NCBI RefSeq assembly: GCF_004337365.2
Contig: NZ_CP044016.1
Coordinates: forward strand, 3,658,001-3,722,000
Length of the DNA: 64,000 nucleotides
Direction of reading: 5' to 3'
From: Rhizosphaericola mali
GTDB taxonomy: Bacteria > Bacteroidota > Bacteroidia > Chitinophagales > Chitinophagaceae
Made by a program: the position numbers and the translations under genes. Positions 44,157-52,702 of this stretch are shown here, one piece after another (position 1 is the first letter of the stretch; each line of letters begins with the position of its first letter). The notes beneath the pieces are model-generated. The model did not search any database and had not been told where the DNA came from. It saw nothing but the letters and a program-made list of their open reading frames with translations.

Positions 44157-44573
44157 TTATTCGTTAATTAATTGAGCATTTAAGGAAATTTCGAAGCTAA
44201 AAGCGTTACTTACTGGACAAGTTTGTTCTGCACCTTTAGCAATTTGTTGGAATTGTTCATCTGAAATACCCGGAACTTTTGCCTTTAAGGTCAATTCAGA
44301 TTTTGTAATTTTCCCATTATCCAAAGTGATAACTGATTGAGTTTCCAATGTATCTGGAGTAAATCCAGCCTCTGTTAAATCCAAACTTAATTTCATTGTA
44401 AAACATCCAGCGTGTGCCGCTGCCAACAATTCTTCAGGATTGGTACCGATACCGTCAGCGAATCGACTGTTGAAAGAATATTGTGTGTGATTCAATACGG
44501 TACTTTGTGTAGTGATGTTACCATTTCCTTCTTTGATGTTGCCGTTCCAAACGGCTGTTGCGTTACGTTTCAT
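44157..44573 (-). CDS. osmC: OsmC-type peroxiredoxin
   Basis: 138 residues, the size of OsmC. The redox Cys pair is in AAHAGCFTMKLSLDL (Cys57) and EQTCPVSNAF (Cys119), matching the OsmC/Ohr peroxidatic and resolving Cys positions. The N-terminal ATAVWNGNIKEGNGNITTQ and TNPEELLAAAHAGCF match OsmC more than Ohr. It reduces organic hydroperoxides in the cytoplasm. A TAnnTTTG box is 32 bases upstream. The HSL-family hydrolase gene follows on the same strand. Confidence 0.9.
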   Translation of the reverse strand: MKRNATAVWNGNIKEGNGNITTQSTVLNHTQYSFNSRFADGIGTNPEELLAAAHAGCFTMKLSLDLTEAGFTPDTLETQSVITLDNGKITKSELTLKAKVPGISDEQFQQIAKGAEQTCPVSNAFSFEISLNAQLINE

Positions 44574-44604
44574 ATTTTTTGTTTTTTTATTTACTTTGAT
44601 AGCA

Positions 44605-44612
44605 CAAAGATA
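44605..44612 (-). promoter_or_regulatory. Promoter -7 box for osmC and the following hydrolase gene
   Basis: Minus-strand TATCTTTG matches TAnnTTTG exactly, 31 bases before the osmC ATG. Confidence 0.5.
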
Positions 44613-44757
44613 TAACCGTATTCAGCCATCACAAATAGATAAAACACCTCATTTGTTGTACTTTTTTCCCTTTATAAAGAATTTTTTATTTTCTATGGAA
44701 AAATGTACACTTTTTTATTTTTCAGCAAATGCATTATATTTATAAGAAAACTATTCG

Positions 44758-46341
44758 ATGCTAACACATTTCCCTTTTATATTAGGCATGATCATAGCGA
44801 TTATATTAATCATCATGTTGAGCAATAAAATTAAAATCGCTTACCCAATATTATTAGTTGTCGCTGGACTATTGATTAGCCTAATCCCGAGTGTTCCCAA
44901 TATCAAAATAGATTCTCAGTGGATTTTTATACTGTTCTTGCCTCCACTATTATATGAGGCAGCATGGACAATTTCATGGAAAGAGCTATGGTTTTGGCGT
45001 AGAATCGTTAGTAGTTTTGCATTTGTAGTCGTATTTCTAACTGCGATTTCTGTTGCTTATGTTGCCAATGCTTTTATTCCCGGCATTTCTATAGCATTGG
45101 GGTTTTTATTAGGAGGTATCGTATCTCCGCCCGATGCTGTAAGTGCAAGTGCTATATTACAAAATGTAGAAGTACCCAAACGAATGTCTATCATCTTAGA
45201 AGGTGAAAGTTTGTTAAACGACGCATCTTCATTAATCATTTTCCGATTCGCTATGATAGCAGTGGGTACTGGCCAATTTGTATGGCATGAGGCTGCATTA
45301 AGTTTCTTATGGATGATTGTCGGAGGAGGTATTATTGGGCTTTTATTAGGATATATTATTATGAAATTTCATCAGTTATTACCTACCGATGCCAATATGG
45401 ACACACTTATCACATTAGTAACTCCTTATACTATCTATCTTGCCGCAGAGGAAGTACATAGTTCGGGGGTATTAGCGGTTGTATGTGGTGGCTTGTTTTT
45501 ATCCTATCATAAATACGCATTTCTAAAAAGATCCTCTAGATTAAGAAATGAAAATGTATGGTCAAGCTTGGTATTTCTGCTAAATGGAATTGTATTTTTT
45601 ATCATTGGTTTGGACCTTCCAGAAATTTTACAAGGTTTGCAATCTGAAGGCATTAGTCTTGGCTTGGCGACCAAATATGGATTAATTATCACAGGCACAC
45701 TTATTCTTGGTCGTATTATAGCGGCTTATGGTGCTGTTGTCGTTACACTTATTATGCGAAATTTTATCACGGTGGCAGATTCCAGCAATCCTGGATTTAA
45801 GGTTCCTATCATATTAGGATGGACAGGAATGCGCGGCGTAGTTTCTTTAGCAGCAGCACTTTCCATTCCTGTATATTTAAAAAATGGGACTCCATTTCCA
45901 CATAGAAATTTGATATTATATATAACGTTTGTGGTTATTCTTGGCACGCTGATTATTCAAGGCTTGACTTTACCCATTTTGCTCAAAAAGTTTCAATTAC
46001 CTAAATACAAAGATCACTATCCAGAACATGAAGCGACTGCGATATTAAAAAACGATTTGGCAAAAGCTTCCTTAGAATATATCCAAACAAATTATAGTGT
46101 GGATGCTATTCAAAATTTTCATTTAAAGAAAATGGTTCTTCAGTGGGAAAAACAATTAGAAGCGGAAGACGAGCTTGAAATGTCCAACAATGCGAAAAAA
46201 ATATACTTAGACATTTTAGATTTGCAAAGAAAAAAATTGATCGAAAAAAATAGAACCGAACCAAAAATGGATGAAGATGTTATTAACAAATATCTTCACT
46301 TAATCGACTTAGAAGAGGAAAAAATAAAGGCAAAAGTATGA
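44758..46341 (+). CDS. Na+/H+ antiporter, CPA1 (NhaP/NHE) family
   Basis: 527 residues with about 12 membrane helices through residue 410. The ion-site helices are LGGIVSPPDAVSASAILQNVEVP and the conserved LEGESLLNDASSLIIFRFA, plus LGWTGMRGVVSLAAALSIP, all diagnostic of CPA1 exchangers. The C-terminal 100 residues are cytoplasmic, charged and helical (EDELEMSNNAKKIYLDILDLQRKKLIEKN). It should exchange Na+ or K+ for H+ to control pH. The next gene overlaps its last bases by ATGA (stop/start), so an MBL hydrolase is translationally coupled to it. Confidence 0.92.
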   Translation: MLTHFPFILGMIIAIILIIMLSNKIKIAYPILLVVAGLLISLIPSVPNIKIDSQWIFILFLPPLLYEAAWTISWKELWFWRRIVSSFAFVVVFLTAISVAYVANAFIPGISIALGFLLGGIVSPPDAVSASAILQNVEVPKRMSIILEGESLLNDASSLIIFRFAMIAVGTGQFVWHEAALSFLWMIVGGGIIGLLLGYIIMKFHQLLPTDANMDTLITLVTPYTIYLAAEEVHSSGVLAVVCGGLFLSYHKYAFLKRSSRLRNENVWSSLVFLLNGIVFFIIGLDLPEILQGLQSEGISLGLATKYGLIITGTLILGRIIAAYGAVVVTLIMRNFITVADSSNPGFKVPIILGWTGMRGVVSLAAALSIPVYLKNGTPFPHRNLILYITFVVILGTLIIQGLTLPILLKKFQLPKYKDHYPEHEATAILKNDLAKASLEYIQTNYSVDAIQNFHLKKMVLQWEKQLEAEDELEMSNNAKKIYLDILDLQRKKLIEKNRTEPKMDEDVINKYLHLIDLEEEKIKAKV

Positions 46342-47384
46342 ACCTGATTAGGCAGTTTGGACAATTTCCAGATAAGAAACGTAAAGAATATTTTAAGACA
46401 CTTTCGAACTATAAAAATGGTCAATTTCAAAATTTAATAGATACGCCACAACTCGCAGAAAACAAAAATATGCGGCAAGTAATGGTCGAATATTTTTCCA
46501 AACATCCCAATACAACTCCCAAACAAGAACTTCCAAATGTTCATTCCGATCTAAAATCGATACCGAAAGAGCAGGATTTTTTCGTTTGGTTTGGGCATAG
46601 TTCTTATTTGTTACAAACCGATAATATCAATTTTCTAATCGATCCAGTTTTTAGTGGTAGTGCATCACCCATTCCCGGCTCAATCAAATCATTCTCAGGA
46701 AGCAACAATTATCGTGTTGCAGATTTACCTGCGATCGATTATCTAGTTATATCCCACGACCATTGGGATCATTTGGATTTCCCAACTATAGAATTATTGA
46801 AAAATAAAGTCGGAACCGTAGTTTGTAGTTTGGGCGTTGGGCAGCATTTTGAATATTGGGGTTGGGACAAATCCAAAATTATTGAGAAAAGCTGGGGAGA
46901 AGAAATCGTACTAAGTAACCAAATACATATGTACTACACACCAGCTAGGCATTTCGCAGGACGTGGACTATCAAGAAATATTTCACTTTGGACCTCCTAT
47001 GTTTTAATCACACCTACGAAAAAAATATTTCTTGGTGGAGATAGTGGCTATGGTCCACATTTCAAGGAAATTGGAGAAAAATTCGGGCCATTTGATTTTG
47101 GCTTTTTAGAGTGCGGGCAATACAATGAGAATTGGCCATTTATACATTCCCTACCTAAAGAAATAATACAAGAAGCGAAAGAACTACAACTCAAAAATTT
47201 CATTCCAGTACATAATTCAAAATTCAAATTATCACTTCATCCTTGGTATGAACCACTTGAAACCATTACACAATTAGCGGAAGAAAACAATCAAACTATA
47301 ACAACTCCCAAAATTGGCGAAGTTGTTTATTGGAATGATCTAGGGAAAAATTGGGAAAAATGGTGGCGACCGTTTATAGTATAA
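46338..47384 (+). CDS. MBL-fold hydrolase, NAPE-PLD/UlaG-like
   Basis: 348 residues. The metallo-beta-lactamase motif is SHDHWDHLDFPT, with further ligands in the ARHFAGRGL, GGDSGYGPHFKEIG and FIPVHNSKFKLSLHPW segments, and the architecture FWFGHSSYLLQTDNINFLIDPVFS resembles N-acylphosphatidylethanolamine phospholipase D and UlaG-type lactonases. Metal-dependent hydrolase in the cytoplasm with no signal peptide. It begins inside the antiporter stop codon (overlap of 4 bases), so the pair is co-translated. The stop is close to the end of the convergent DUF4261 pseudogene. Confidence 0.85.
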   Translation: MNLIRQFGQFPDKKRKEYFKTLSNYKNGQFQNLIDTPQLAENKNMRQVMVEYFSKHPNTTPKQELPNVHSDLKSIPKEQDFFVWFGHSSYLLQTDNINFLIDPVFSGSASPIPGSIKSFSGSNNYRVADLPAIDYLVISHDHWDHLDFPTIELLKNKVGTVVCSLGVGQHFEYWGWDKSKIIEKSWGEEIVLSNQIHMYYTPARHFAGRGLSRNISLWTSYVLITPTKKIFLGGDSGYGPHFKEIGEKFGPFDFGFLECGQYNENWPFIHSLPKEIIQEAKELQLKNFIPVHNSKFKLSLHPWYEPLETITQLAEENNQTITTPKIGEVVYWNDLGKNWEKWWRPFIV

Positions 47385-47387
47385 GCT

Positions 47388-48151
47388 TTATTTTATGCTT
47401 TCCAAAAGCCACATTCCGAAAGGATTTTCAAATAATTCATCACCATGACTTGGCTGATGTTTTTCTTCTGAAATTAAAAATATGGGTGCATCTTGGGCAA
47501 TACTAAAAGTTTGCCCAGCTTTTATAGTTGGTTGATCTATCAATTGATAATATCCAAATATAGACAACACTTCAACTGCCGCTTGAAATTCTTCACCTAC
47601 AATCATAGCGTCTTTCAAACCGAGATTATGCATACCACAAGTGTACACTGCACCATGTCCGTCACTTATAGAATCCAAAACATACATCGGATATAGATTA
47701 CCCAATTCATAGTTTTTCAATAAATCCAACCATTGATCTTTAGTAAATGCCTTACCTGCAGTTTCTACTTTTACACCAATACCCCCGCTTTTAATAACGC
47801 ACCAGCTGCGTCTGCAATAGATTTCGTACCCGCGACATTTCCTGTTTTTCCAAATAGATAAATCACCAAACTATGATTTTCTATTTCAGATAAAAAAGCA
47901 TTGGAAACGCTATTCACCATTCCTGCGATAGCAAAAGAATCTTTCATACGAGCATCTTTTGGTTCGATTTGTATTTCAAAGCCTTCATTTGTTTTTGTAT
48001 TCAATAATATATTTCCGGCAAATACATATTCATTGGGATTGTTATCGATTATTGCGGCAATCAAGTCTGTACGTGTCGCCCAATTTCCAGGAATACATAA
48101 AATGGTTTGCATATTTGAAGTCTTGAAATTTTCCATAGTTGAATAATTCAT
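47388..48151 (-). pseudogene. DUF4261 protein gene broken by a frameshift in a C5 tract
   Basis: Two open frames on the minus strand, 47771-48151 and 47388-47729, encode N- and C-terminal parts of one DUF4261-type protein (ILCIPGNWATRTDLI, FAGNILLNTKT, then YTCGMHNLGLKDA, ENPFGMWLLE). The first frame stops after LLKAGVLV. Adding one base to the G5 tract (+ strand C5, 47782-47786) would continue it as KAGGIGVKVETAGKAF and join the second frame, giving 254 residues, the expected family length. It is either a true frameshift, a phase-variable tract or a read error. A TATATTTG box at 48154-48161 is so close to the ATG at 48151 that the ATG at 48136 may be the true start. Confidence 0.8.
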
Positions 48152-48153
48152 TA

Positions 48154-48161
48154 CAAATATA
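48154..48161 (-). promoter_or_regulatory. Promoter -7 box for the DUF4261 gene
   Basis: Minus-strand TATATTTG matches TAnnTTTG exactly and ends 2 bases before the ATG at 48151. The predicted transcription start falls on that codon, favouring initiation at the ATG at 48136. Confidence 0.45.
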
Positions 48162-48205
48162 TCCGAATTGTAACCAATTTAGAATATCAAACGTCATATA
48201 GAAAA

Positions 48206-48670
48206 ATGATACACATGAAAACAATCATCTTGGCAATAACTACTATGTTTTTGTCTTTTCTAATTCAAAAAGGAAAAGCACAAACAACCAACAACTTAAA
48301 GGAAAAAATCACCCAATTAGATAGCACATTTTTCGCAGCGTATAACAATTGTGATATGAAAACACAAGCAGATTTTTATAGTGATACTATTGAATTTTTC
48401 CATGATAAATCTGGTTTAACTACAGACAAACAAAAAATATTAGCCGATACGAAAAAATATATTTGTGGCAAAGTCTCTCGTGAATTGATTCCAGGAAGTA
48501 TCGAGGTTTCTCCTTTGCCCAATTACGGTGCTGTGGAGATTGGAATGCATCAATTTAGAAACAAATTAGAACCCAATGCGCAACCACATCCTAGTCGCTT
48601 CCTCATCATTTGGAAACAAGAAGGCGAAATTTGGAAAATAACCAAAGTAATTAGTTTGCACGAAAACTAA
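48206..48670 (+). CDS. Exported SnoaL/DUF4440-like protein
   Basis: 154 residues; a second in-frame ATG at 48215 is equally possible. The N-terminus MKTIILAITTMFLSFLIQKGKAQ is a signal peptide. The mature part has LDSTFFAAYNNCDMKTQADFYSDTIEFFHDKSGLTT, and ends in QEGEIWKITKVISLHE, a typical NTF2-like/SnoaL cone-shaped domain as in DUF4440. It is likely a periplasmic ligand-binding or scaffold protein without a known catalytic pair. It is divergent from the DUF4261 pseudogene and ends at a strong bidirectional terminator. Confidence 0.75.
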   Translation: MIHMKTIILAITTMFLSFLIQKGKAQTTNNLKEKITQLDSTFFAAYNNCDMKTQADFYSDTIEFFHDKSGLTTDKQKILADTKKYICGKVSRELIPGSIEVSPLPNYGAVEIGMHQFRNKLEPNAQPHPSRFLIIWKQEGEIWKITKVISLHEN

Positions 48671-48697
48671 AAGAGCGACCAAATTGGTCGCTCTTTT
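48669..48697. terminator. Bidirectional terminator
   Basis: Perfect 12-bp stem AAAAGAGCGACC (48669-48680) / GGTCGCTCTTTT (48686-48697) with a 5-base loop. It serves the convergent SnoaL-like and HAD genes. Confidence 0.9.
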
Positions 48698-48700
48698 AAT

Positions 48701-49357
48701 CTATTTAAACAATTCTTCTAATCTCGGATCCGTGTAATCTTTTACACTAAATAAGATATTATCCAAATCTTTAAAATCTTCTGGTTCGTGGAAGGTCAGC
48801 AATACGACTGCTTTCATACCGCCACGTTTCGCAGCTTCAACACCTTTTGGAGAGTCTTCAAATACGATAGAATTGTGTGGATTCGCACCCAACGCTTCTG
48901 CACATTTTAAAAATACCTCTGGATCTGGCTTGCTCGTCGCTACGTCTTCCGCACCTACAATTACCGGAAATTGTTTTCTTAAGCCCAAAGCATCTACGGC
49001 AAAATCAACGTTTGTTTTTGGAGCAGCAGTACCGATCGCCAATTTGATATTGTGTTCTTTCGCCTTATCCAAAAATGCTTGCAAACCATCAATTAATTTC
49101 AAATGAGGACGAAATGCATCTTGATACGCTTGTTCTTTTTTCTCTACAATTTCATCTATTTGTTCGGGTGTAAATTTCCCTGGTCCGAAAATGCGATCCA
49201 AAACTTCTTCATTTTTTCCATACATTTCTTTTTTCGCTTCTTCTTCTGTCAAAGTAGCACCAAGATCATCCACAAATACGCGATACCAAGCCTTACGATG
49301 AAATTCCATATCGTCTATCATCGTTCCATTCATATCAAACAAAAAAGCTTCCGTCAT
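48701..49357 (-). CDS. HAD-superfamily hydrolase with DxN active-site start
   Basis: 218 residues. HAD motif I reads FLFDMNGTMIDDMEFHRKAWY: the nucleophile Asp8 is present but position 10, an Asp general acid/base in phosphatases and mutases, is Asn. Motif II is LAIGTAAPKTN, motif III has Lys in ATSKPDPEVFLK, and motif IV is IVFEDSPKGVEAAKRGG. The helical cap after motif I (residues 17-80) resembles beta-phosphoglucomutase/phosphatase-type class I HADs. Substrate unknown. It follows rpiA by 6 bases and likely shares its transcript, suggesting a sugar phosphate. Confidence 0.85.
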   Translation of the reverse strand: MTEAFLFDMNGTMIDDMEFHRKAWYRVFVDDLGATLTEEEAKKEMYGKNEEVLDRIFGPGKFTPEQIDEIVEKKEQAYQDAFRPHLKLIDGLQAFLDKAKEHNIKLAIGTAAPKTNVDFAVDALGLRKQFPVIVGAEDVATSKPDPEVFLKCAEALGANPHNSIVFEDSPKGVEAAKRGGMKAVVLLTFHEPEDFKDLDNILFSVKDYTDPRLEELFK

Positions 49358-49363
49358 AATTTT

Positions 49364-50041
49364 CTATTTTTTACTTTCAATAATTTTCAATGTACCGTCA
49401 TTATTACCAATGATCAACACATCTGTTTTATCCAAAAATAAGCCTGACTCTACCACACCTGGGATGCCTTGTAATTTTTGCAAAACATCGTGTGGATTTT
49501 CGATCAAACCAAAATCGCAATCAAATATAAAATTGTGATTATCTGTGATGAATATTTCCTCGTTTTTTTCTCTTCTCTTCGGCGTACAACCTAAAGCAGT
49601 AACTTCACGGAAAGTTTCTTCCCAGCCAAAAGGAATGATTTCAATGGGCAAACCAAAAGCTCCTAAAGTCGGCACATACTTTCTTTCGTCCGCAACAATT
49701 ACGTAAAATTTTGTGGCAAATGCTACAATTTTTTCTCTCAACAATGCGCCACCGCCACCTTTGATCAAATTCAAATTAGCATCTGCTTCATCAGCGCCAT
49801 CAATCGTTACATCCAAATGATCAATTTCGGAAAAATCGACCATTTTCACACCCCATTCTTTTGCCAATCTTTCTGACTCGATAGATGTCGCAATGGCTTC
49901 AATATCCAAACCTTCATGCTTAACGCGACGGCCAATTTCTTGTATGGTAAAATAAGCTGTTGAGCCAGTACCCAAACCGACTTTCATACCGCTTTTTACA
50001 TAATCAACCGCTTTTTCTCCCGCTAACTGCTTAGGATTCAT
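49364..50041 (-). CDS. rpiA: Ribose-5-phosphate isomerase A
   Basis: 225 residues, the usual RpiA length. It interconverts ribose-5-phosphate and ribulose-5-phosphate in the pentose phosphate pathway. Motifs are VGLGTGSTAYFTIQEIG (substrate phosphate loop), DVTIDGADEADANLNLIKGGGGALLREKIVA with the conserved DGADE and KGGGGA blocks, and the C-terminal DCDFGLI...PGVVESGLFL. The active-site Glu (in LLREKI) and Asp residues are present. It begins at an ATG 82 bases after the psd stop and the psd terminator separates them. The HAD gene follows after 6 bases. Confidence 0.96.
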   Translation of the reverse strand: MNPKQLAGEKAVDYVKSGMKVGLGTGSTAYFTIQEIGRRVKHEGLDIEAIATSIESERLAKEWGVKMVDFSEIDHLDVTIDGADEADANLNLIKGGGGALLREKIVAFATKFYVIVADERKYVPTLGAFGLPIEIIPFGWEETFREVTALGCTPKRREKNEEIFITDNHNFIFDCDFGLIENPHDVLQKLQGIPGVVESGLFLDKTDVLIIGNNDGTLKIIESKK

Positions 50042-50095
50042 TTCTTTATAATTTTGAAAAAATAATCAATGTTGTAGTCAAATTTAAATAAAAAA

Positions 50096-50115
50096 CGCGG
50101 AAACTAATTTCCGCG
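50096..50115 (-). terminator. Terminator after psd
   Basis: Stem CGCGGAAA (50096-50103) / TTTCCGCG (50108-50115) with loop CTAA, 8 bases beyond the psd stop on the minus strand and followed there by a T-rich run. Confidence 0.85.
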
Positions 50116-50123
50116 CTATATTC

Positions 50124-50774
50124 TTACCATTCTGCTAAGACGGTCACACCGCCTTGCACTTTTTGTTCAAGATTCACTTTTATTTTGGCATTTAACGGCA
50201 ACAACACATCTACACGGCTACCAAATTTGATAAAGCCCAATTCATTTGTTTGTTTAACATCGGCGCCTACGACAGCGTAGTTTTTAATTCTACGAGCCAA
50301 TGCTCCAGCGATTTGTTTGACTAACAAAGTTCCTTTTCCTGGAGTTTCTATAACGACACTATGACGTTCATTGTCCGTAGAGGATTTTGGATGCCAAGCA
50401 ACTAAAAATTTCCCCGGATGATATTTGCTATATAATACTTTTCCATCTACAGGATATCTATTGACATGCACATTGGCAGGACTCATAAATATGCTGACTT
50501 GGATTCTTTTTTCATGATAATACTCTTCATCCACAATTTCTTCCATCACCACAACTTTACCGTCCGCAGGGCAAATGATTTGGTTATTTCCTTCGGATAA
50601 TTTTCTATTAGGAATACGGAAAAAAGAAACCACAAACAATACGACAACAGCCAATAAAATGGTTAAAATGATTGCCAATTCGTGTGGCAAAAATGATTTA
50701 AATATTACGGCTGCAATACCTAAAATAACAGCGGCTATAATGATCGAGGGATAGCCTTCTTTGTGAATAATCAT
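50124..50774 (-). CDS. psd: Phosphatidylserine decarboxylase, short form
   Basis: 216 residues. It makes phosphatidylethanolamine from phosphatidylserine at the inner membrane. Two hydrophobic helices at the start (about 11-30 and 32-50) anchor it. Key blocks are CPADGKVVVMEE, IFMSPANVHVNRYPVDGKV and, near the end, GFIKFGSRVDVLLP. The family self-cleaves at a Gly-Ser bond to form the pyruvoyl cofactor; the FGSR tetrapeptide is that site. The length fits the short archaeal/Bacteroidota-type enzyme. The cdsA gene is upstream on the same strand (43 bases) but psd has its own TAnnTTTG box within the gap. Confidence 0.92.
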   Translation of the reverse strand: MIIHKEGYPSIIIAAVILGIAAVIFKSFLPHELAIILTILLAVVVLFVVSFFRIPNRKLSEGNNQIICPADGKVVVMEEIVDEEYYHEKRIQVSIFMSPANVHVNRYPVDGKVLYSKYHPGKFLVAWHPKSSTDNERHSVVIETPGKGTLLVKQIAGALARRIKNYAVVGADVKQTNELGFIKFGSRVDVLLPLNAKIKVNLEQKVQGGVTVLAEW

Positions 50775-50797
50775 AAAATTTTTAAAAAATTGAACGG

Positions 50798-50805
50798 CAA
50801 AGATA
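50798..50805 (-). promoter_or_regulatory. Promoter -7 box for psd
   Basis: Minus-strand TATCTTTG matches TAnnTTTG exactly, between the cdsA stop and the psd ATG. It would let psd be transcribed separately from cdsA. Confidence 0.45.
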
Positions 50806-50817
50806 ATAAGGATTAGC

Positions 50818-51675
50818 TTATTTCATGAAATGCATGCCAATATAAATATAAACCCACACGACCAAAGTCGCAATTAGCAAAGAATCAAATCTATCCAAAA
50901 AGCCTCCATGTCCCGGCATAATGCTACCACTATCTTTCACACCAGCCATTCTTTTAATTTTACTTTCTAATAAATCTCCCAAGGTTCCAAATATCGCTGC
51001 GATGATTGAAACGGCTAAAAACATATGTGTTAATGAGGGACTGATCAACCAACGACCTACTAAAGTAATCAAGGCTACCGCCAAAATAGCGCCGCCTGCG
51101 GTCCCTTCCCAAGTTTTCTTTGGAGAAATTTTGCTAAATGGCGTTTTGCCGATAAACGATCCAACCAAATAAGCCAATGTATCATTTAACCAAATAGAGG
51201 CGATCAATGTCAATACGATCGCAGGATAACCTTCGATCGACCAATTGGACAAATTGATCAATAAACCCCAACTCAAGGAAATATAAAGCAAACTTAAAAA
51301 TGTGTATTTAATTAAGCCATTTTTGTATTTTGGTTCGAGTAAAACAGTAATGACAAAATACGCCAAACCAATCAACATAATGGAATAGCCAAATTTGCGT
51401 AGCGGTAACGAACCTAGACTCATCAATTGCGTATTCCAAAGAATAAATCCCAAACCGATAAGACTTCCAGCTAATTTCTGATTGCTATTCACTTCTTTGT
51501 ATCTAGGATCGATATTTCCCATGAGTTTGTGAAACTCGTACCAGCAACCAAAATGAATAATGATAAATAAAACAAGTAAAGTCCAATTATTAATCAACAA
51601 ACCTGCCAGCATCACCGCCACAAAAAGGACCGCAGTTAACGCTCTGGTTTTGAATGTCGCAATATTTAAAGCCAT
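50818..51675 (-). CDS. cdsA: Phosphatidate cytidylyltransferase
   Basis: 285 residues with eight or so membrane helices. It makes CDP-diacylglycerol from phosphatidic acid and CTP at the inner membrane, the branch point for phosphatidylserine and anionic lipids. The signature near residues 180-195 is KISPKKTWEGTAGGAI, and the family's C-terminal motif SKIKRMAGVKDSGSIMPGHGGFLDRFDSL is complete, including the catalytic Asp pair. It sits next to psd, forming a phospholipid-synthesis unit. The CPBP protease gene precedes it by 3 bases. Confidence 0.95.
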   Translation of the reverse strand: MALNIATFKTRALTAVLFVAVMLAGLLINNWTLLVLFIIIHFGCWYEFHKLMGNIDPRYKEVNSNQKLAGSLIGLGFILWNTQLMSLGSLPLRKFGYSIMLIGLAYFVITVLLEPKYKNGLIKYTFLSLLYISLSWGLLINLSNWSIEGYPAIVLTLIASIWLNDTLAYLVGSFIGKTPFSKISPKKTWEGTAGGAILAVALITLVGRWLISPSLTHMFLAVSIIAAIFGTLGDLLESKIKRMAGVKDSGSIMPGHGGFLDRFDSLLIATLVVWVYIYIGMHFMK

Positions 51676-51678
51676 AAT

Positions 51679-52617
51679 TTATAGATTATTTGTCTGAGGG
51701 ACGGTTTTCTTAAATTGAAAAAATGCGTAAAGAAAAACTAACAATCCCATAATTCCAATATACCACGGAAAAGATTCATCCATTTTTTCTTTTGTCAATT
51801 CATGCTTCACGGATAACGTATAAATTCCAATCACTGAAACCGTATTATTTATAAAATGTAAAAACATATTTAGCTTAATATCTTTTCCCCAATAATAAAT
51901 ATAGCCCAACGCTATCCCCAAGAAAAATCTTGGTAAAAATCCATAATAAGATCCGTGAATCGCACTGAAAATAATCGAACTTACAATGATGGCTACATGT
52001 GGATTTTTAAACCATTTGACAAAAACGGATTGCAAAGAACCACGGAAATACAACTCTTCCAAAAAAGCGGGCAAGGCCGCCACCAATAAAATAGAAACAA
52101 TCAAATCCCCGATTCCATGCATCTGCATCAAAGCAAATACTTCTTTATAATATGCATCTTCTAAACCTTGAAAATACGTCGCCCAATTTTTTGGAATGGG
52201 AATCCATTGATTGATATCGCCCATCAATCCCGTAACAGCAAAGGAACAAACGACAATCAGCACCAACCATTGCCAAGTTTTGACAGAAGATTTTGCATTT
52301 AGATGAAAATATTCGACGGGTTTCTTTTTGATATTCGCCGTTAAAATCAGTGCTGGAAATAAGAACATACAGATCGTACTCAAAGTTTGAGCAAGTCTCG
52401 CAGCATTCGCATATTTCGGATCAAACATGGCAGTTCCCACATTGACAAAAGAAACACCTTTTACCAAGAAAGGAATAATCGCTATAAAAGTGCCTAAAAT
52501 CAAACACGCAATAGTCGTCCCAAATAAAATTCCAAATTGTCCCGCAGGTGTATAAATCTCCCCATTCTTTGGAATTCCCGATGGAGATTTTTCGGGAGAA
52601 AGATCATTTATTTCCAT
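51679..52617 (-). CDS. CPBP-family intramembrane glutamic endopeptidase
   Basis: 312 residues from the ATG at 52617; the larger reading frame runs antisense through dusB and is not used. Multi-pass membrane protein. The three CPBP (Abi/Rce1) motifs are LEELYFRGSLQSVF (EExxxR), FSAIHGSYYGFLPRFFLGIALGYIYYW (FxxxH) and FLHFINNTVSV (HxxxN). These residues form the glutamate-based active site that cuts peptides within the membrane. Substrate unknown; some relatives mature bacteriocin peptides or lipoprotein signals. It precedes cdsA by 3 bases and is divergent from dusB. Confidence 0.9.
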   Translation of the reverse strand: MEINDLSPEKSPSGIPKNGEIYTPAGQFGILFGTTIACLILGTFIAIIPFLVKGVSFVNVGTAMFDPKYANAARLAQTLSTICMFLFPALILTANIKKKPVEYFHLNAKSSVKTWQWLVLIVVCSFAVTGLMGDINQWIPIPKNWATYFQGLEDAYYKEVFALMQMHGIGDLIVSILLVAALPAFLEELYFRGSLQSVFVKWFKNPHVAIIVSSIIFSAIHGSYYGFLPRFFLGIALGYIYYWGKDIKLNMFLHFINNTVSVIGIYTLSVKHELTKEKMDESFPWYIGIMGLLVFLYAFFQFKKTVPQTNNL

Positions 52618-52702
52618 ATATTTTTTTGGTCTTAACTTTGCTGCGAAGATACGGTTTGAATATTTGAATATTTTACCGCTCGTCAATTTAGTATTTATAG
52701 CT

